Assembly (NCBI GenBank): GCA_900553655.1
Contig: USEQ01000067.1
Span: forward strand, 1 to 7,018
Direction of reading: 5' to 3'
Length of the DNA stretch: 7,018 bases
Source: an uncultured Slackia sp.
GTDB taxonomy: Bacteria; Actinomycetota; Coriobacteriia; Coriobacteriales; Eggerthellaceae
Within the stretch, counting starts at the first letter, position 1, and each line of letters begins with the position of its first letter. Made by a program: the position numbers and the translations under genes. Shown piece by piece: positions 5,360 through 7,018 of this stretch. A model generated the notes under the pieces. It had not been told where the DNA came from and did no database searches. It was given only the letters and a program-made list of their open reading frames with translations.

Positions 5360-6223
5360 TCACAGCCCTTCTTTTCCGTTGCCGCATCGAACGGCGAACG
5401 CGGCATGTCTGCCGCACCGTCCTCCGCTTGCCCGATACGAGAAATAGCGTTTCCCGCCGTCGCATACGGTACACACCCCGGCATCCGCAATTCGACGCTC
5501 GTCCACGCCGACCGAAATCAGCCCGGAACGCAGCGCTGCCGAAAGCGAAACATGGCAATCGTCCACCAAAACATGCGACCCGAATTCGTCCGAAAAACGG
5601 CGAGCAAGGTCTTCGCCTACCTCGAAATGGCACGCATGGATATGCGGACCGATATAGACGTTGAGGCAAGACGGCCCGATGCCATCCATCTCGCAGACGC
5701 GCTTTACGGCGGATTGGGCAATGCGCGCCATCACGCCCCTCCAACCCGCATGCACAACGGCGAAGGTACGCCGCGGAGAAACCACGATGACCGGCACGCA
5801 ATCGGCGAAGCAGAGCATGGCTCCCACTTCGTCGCAGGACACGATCACCCCGTCGGCTCCGTTCTGCGCACGCAGGACGGCATGGGCGTAATCAGAACGG
5901 TTCTTGCATGCGACTATCGCATCTCCGTGAACCTGCTTCGGGACAATAACCGCATCTTCCCTCATACCGAAAGCGCAGAAGAGCTTTCGCCTGTTCAGCC
6001 CCACACATTCAGGGTCATCTTGAACATGATCGCCCAGATTGAGCGAATCATAAGGCGGCTCGCTTTCGCCCCCTGTACGCTGGGTGAAGCAGATACGCAC
6101 GCCGAAATCCGCGTTCAGCGCATCATCGGTAAGAACGGCGCATGAAGAAAAGCGACCCTCGGCAAGCCGAGGATACGGCAAATCGAGGGTCGCTGAATCA
6201 TGCGTTTTCACGCATTCGGTCAT
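5360..6223 (-). CDS. pgeF: PgeF/YfiH-family (DUF152) zinc-dependent multicopper-like oxidoreductase/purine nucleoside phosphorylase
   Basis: Members of this family are often labelled laccase or polyphenol oxidase. Relatives in E. coli (YfiH) and humans (LACC1/FAMIN) have been tied to peptidoglycan-precursor editing and to purine nucleoside cleavage respectively; the activity here is unknown. From the ATG at 6223 the protein has 287 residues. The family core begins with TQRTGG at 47–52 and YDSLNLG at 58–64. The three metal ligands are present: His 99 in KQVHGD, Cys 142 in FADCVPV and His 158 in VVHAGWRG. YIGPHIHACHFEVG at about 190–203 and FSYRASGGRCGRHAAF near the C-terminus also match. About 40 N-terminal residues precede the conserved core and overlap a strong inverted repeat. 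An AGG 8 bases before the ATG supports this start; a TTG two codons earlier is also open. ftsZ lies 17 bases upstream, and yggS directly follows the TGA. Confidence 0.93.
   Translation of the reverse strand: MTECVKTHDSATLDLPYPRLAEGRFSSCAVLTDDALNADFGVRICFTQRTGGESEPPYDSLNLGDHVQDDPECVGLNRRKLFCAFGMREDAVIVPKQVHGDAIVACKNRSDYAHAVLRAQNGADGVIVSCDEVGAMLCFADCVPVIVVSPRRTFAVVHAGWRGVMARIAQSAVKRVCEMDGIGPSCLNVYIGPHIHACHFEVGEDLARRFSDEFGSHVLVDDCHVSLSAALRSGLISVGVDERRIADAGVCTVCDGGKRYFSYRASGGRCGRHAAFAVRCGNGKEGL
6151..6194 (-). promoter_or_regulatory. Terminator-like hairpin inside the 5' end of pgeF
   Basis: On the minus (coding) strand AGCGACCCTCG (6194–6184) pairs perfectly over 11 bp with CGAGGGTCGCT (6161–6151) across a 22-base loop. 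TTTCTTC follows immediately. The loop can add an inner GCCG/CGGC stem. A competing shorter hairpin, CCTCGG/CCGAGG (6172–6157), shares part of the 3' arm, so the two folds exclude each other. It covers pgeF codons 10–25, in the non-conserved N-terminal extension. The repeat is certain; an attenuator or partial-terminator role is inferred. Confidence 0.5.
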
Positions 6224-6240
6224 AAGCAATGCCTATCGGC

Positions 6241-7018
6241 TTAGCGACGACGAAGAAAATCGGGGATGTACTCTTCATCCGCGATGCGCGTGGAGGCAGC
6301 ATTTGCCGACGTAGCAACCGGAGACGTAGGATGGCTCTGGTTGGAAGTGTACGTATCGCGCGCCGGCGCCGTAGAGGCGAAAAGATCGTTTCGAGCGTTA
6401 TCGAAGTCCATGACGGCCTGCGTGGTGCGAGAGAAGCCCGTGGCGATGATGGTGATGCGCACCTGGTCGCCCAGACCTTCGTCGATAATCTGACCATAGA
6501 TGATGTTGGCGTCTTCGTCGACAACAGCTTCCATGGCGCGAGCCGCTGCATCGACCTCGGCGAGCGTAAGGTCGGGACCGCCCGCAATGGAGAACAGAAC
6601 GCGGCTTGCGCCCTGGATGGATGCTTCGAGCAAATTGGAGTTGATAGCCTGAGTCGCAGCATCGAGCGCGCGATTCTCGCCGGTGCCGTAGCCGATGCCC
6701 ATCATTGCCGTACCCGCATCCTTCATGACGGTGCGGATATCGGCGAAGTCGAGGTTGATGAGGCCGGGAATGGTAATCAGGTCGGTAACGCCCTGAATGC
6801 CCTGACGCAGCGTATCGTCTGCGATACGGAACGCATCGAGCATGCTAGTTTTCTTGTCGACGATCTCGAGCAAGCGATCGTTCGGGATGACGATGAGCGT
6901 GTCGACCTTCATGGAAAGGAAGTCGATGCCCTGCTCTGCCTGGTTGCGACGGAGACGACCTTCGAAGCTGAAGGGCTTCGTGACGATGCCTACGGTAAGT
7001 GCGCCGATCTCTTCACGG
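6241..7018 (-). CDS. ftsZ: Cell division GTPase FtsZ (partial, N-terminus beyond right edge)
   Basis: FtsZ is the tubulin-like GTPase that polymerises into the division ring. The window holds the last 258 codons; the start and the GGGTGTG nucleotide-binding loop lie beyond the right edge. The reading frame continues upstream of the internal ATG at 6912 with [20 protein letters not shown] and [10 protein letters not shown], so that ATG is internal and not a start. [15 protein letters not shown] follows. The catalytic T7 loop is intact: [13 protein letters not shown]. The C-terminal domain contains [19 protein letters not shown], and RITIIATGF ends the globular core. A linker of about 45 residues rich in Ser, Thr, Ala and Asn leads to the terminal peptide YIPDFLRRR, the conserved site for partners such as SepF. 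It stops with TAA 17 bases before the pgeF ATG and heads this operon segment; any promoter is outside the window. Confidence 0.98.
   Translation of the reverse strand, partial: REEIGALTVGIVTKPFSFEGRLRRNQAEQGIDFLSMKVDTLIVIPNDRLLEIVDKKTSMLDAFRIADDTLRQGIQGVTDLITIPGLINLDFADIRTVMKDAGTAMMGIGYGTGENRALDAATQAINSNLLEASIQGASRVLFSIAGGPDLTLAEVDAAARAMEAVVDEDANIIYGQIIDEGLGDQVRITIIATGFSRTTQAVMDFDNARNDLFASTAPARDTYTSNQSHPTSPVATSANAASTRIADEEYIPDFLRRR

Noticed and set aside
5048..6145. 365-codon open frame on the plus strand
   Set aside because: It is antisense to yggS and pgeF, both of which have conserved catalytic or ligand residues. No recognisable domain appears in the antisense product.
5360..6223. Laccase as a literal function for pgeF
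   Set aside because: The protein has the YfiH/DUF152 His-Cys-His metal site, not the copper-binding HxH motifs of true multicopper laccases.
1..7018. CRISPR arrays, insertion sequences, tRNA genes, prophage or defence genes
   Set aside because: I saw no direct-repeat arrays, transposase motifs, tRNA-like folds or mobile-element ends; every stretch is taken up by housekeeping genes or short junctions.

Overview
The window looks like chromosomal housekeeping DNA from an actinobacterium, most likely of the class Coriobacteriia (an Eggerthellaceae-like gut lineage). This rests on three things: a division cluster in the order ftsZ–pgeF–yggS–sepF–yggT–divIVA, a ThiN-type thiamine pyrophosphokinase beside thiM/thiE, and a fairly GC-rich base composition by eye. 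The lineage is an inference and the genus cannot be read from the sequence. All protein genes are on the minus strand. The one plus-strand gene is the RNA gene rnpB.

Right half (about 2700–7018, read right to left): a tight operon begins with the C-terminal two thirds of ftsZ, whose start lies beyond the right edge. It continues with pgeF (YfiH/DUF152 zinc oxidoreductase-like protein), yggS (PLP-binding homeostasis protein), sepF (FtsZ membrane anchor), yggT (small membrane protein) and divIVA (polar/septal coiled-coil protein). Gaps are 0 to 33 bases. FtsZ, SepF and DivIVA act together at the septum and cell poles. The FtsZ C-terminal peptide that SepF normally binds is present. The operon ends at a hairpin that can also terminate the converging rnpB transcript.

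Middle (about 2250–2680): rnpB, the type-A RNase P RNA, is on the plus strand and ends at the shared bidirectional terminator. Its promoter lies in the roughly 40 bases between it and the divergent gene thiN.

Left half (1–2249, minus strand): thiN, then a separate promoter and a TPP riboswitch, then thiM and thiE, with thiE cut by the left edge. ThiM phosphorylates salvaged thiazole alcohol. ThiE joins it to HMP-PP to give thiamine phosphate. ThiN converts free thiamine to TPP. Only thiM–thiE lie downstream of the riboswitch.

I find no undescribed system. The best second-look items are a terminator-like hairpin inside the 5' end of pgeF, inverted repeats lying across three TAA stop codons of the division operon, and the split regulation of thiN versus thiM–thiE.
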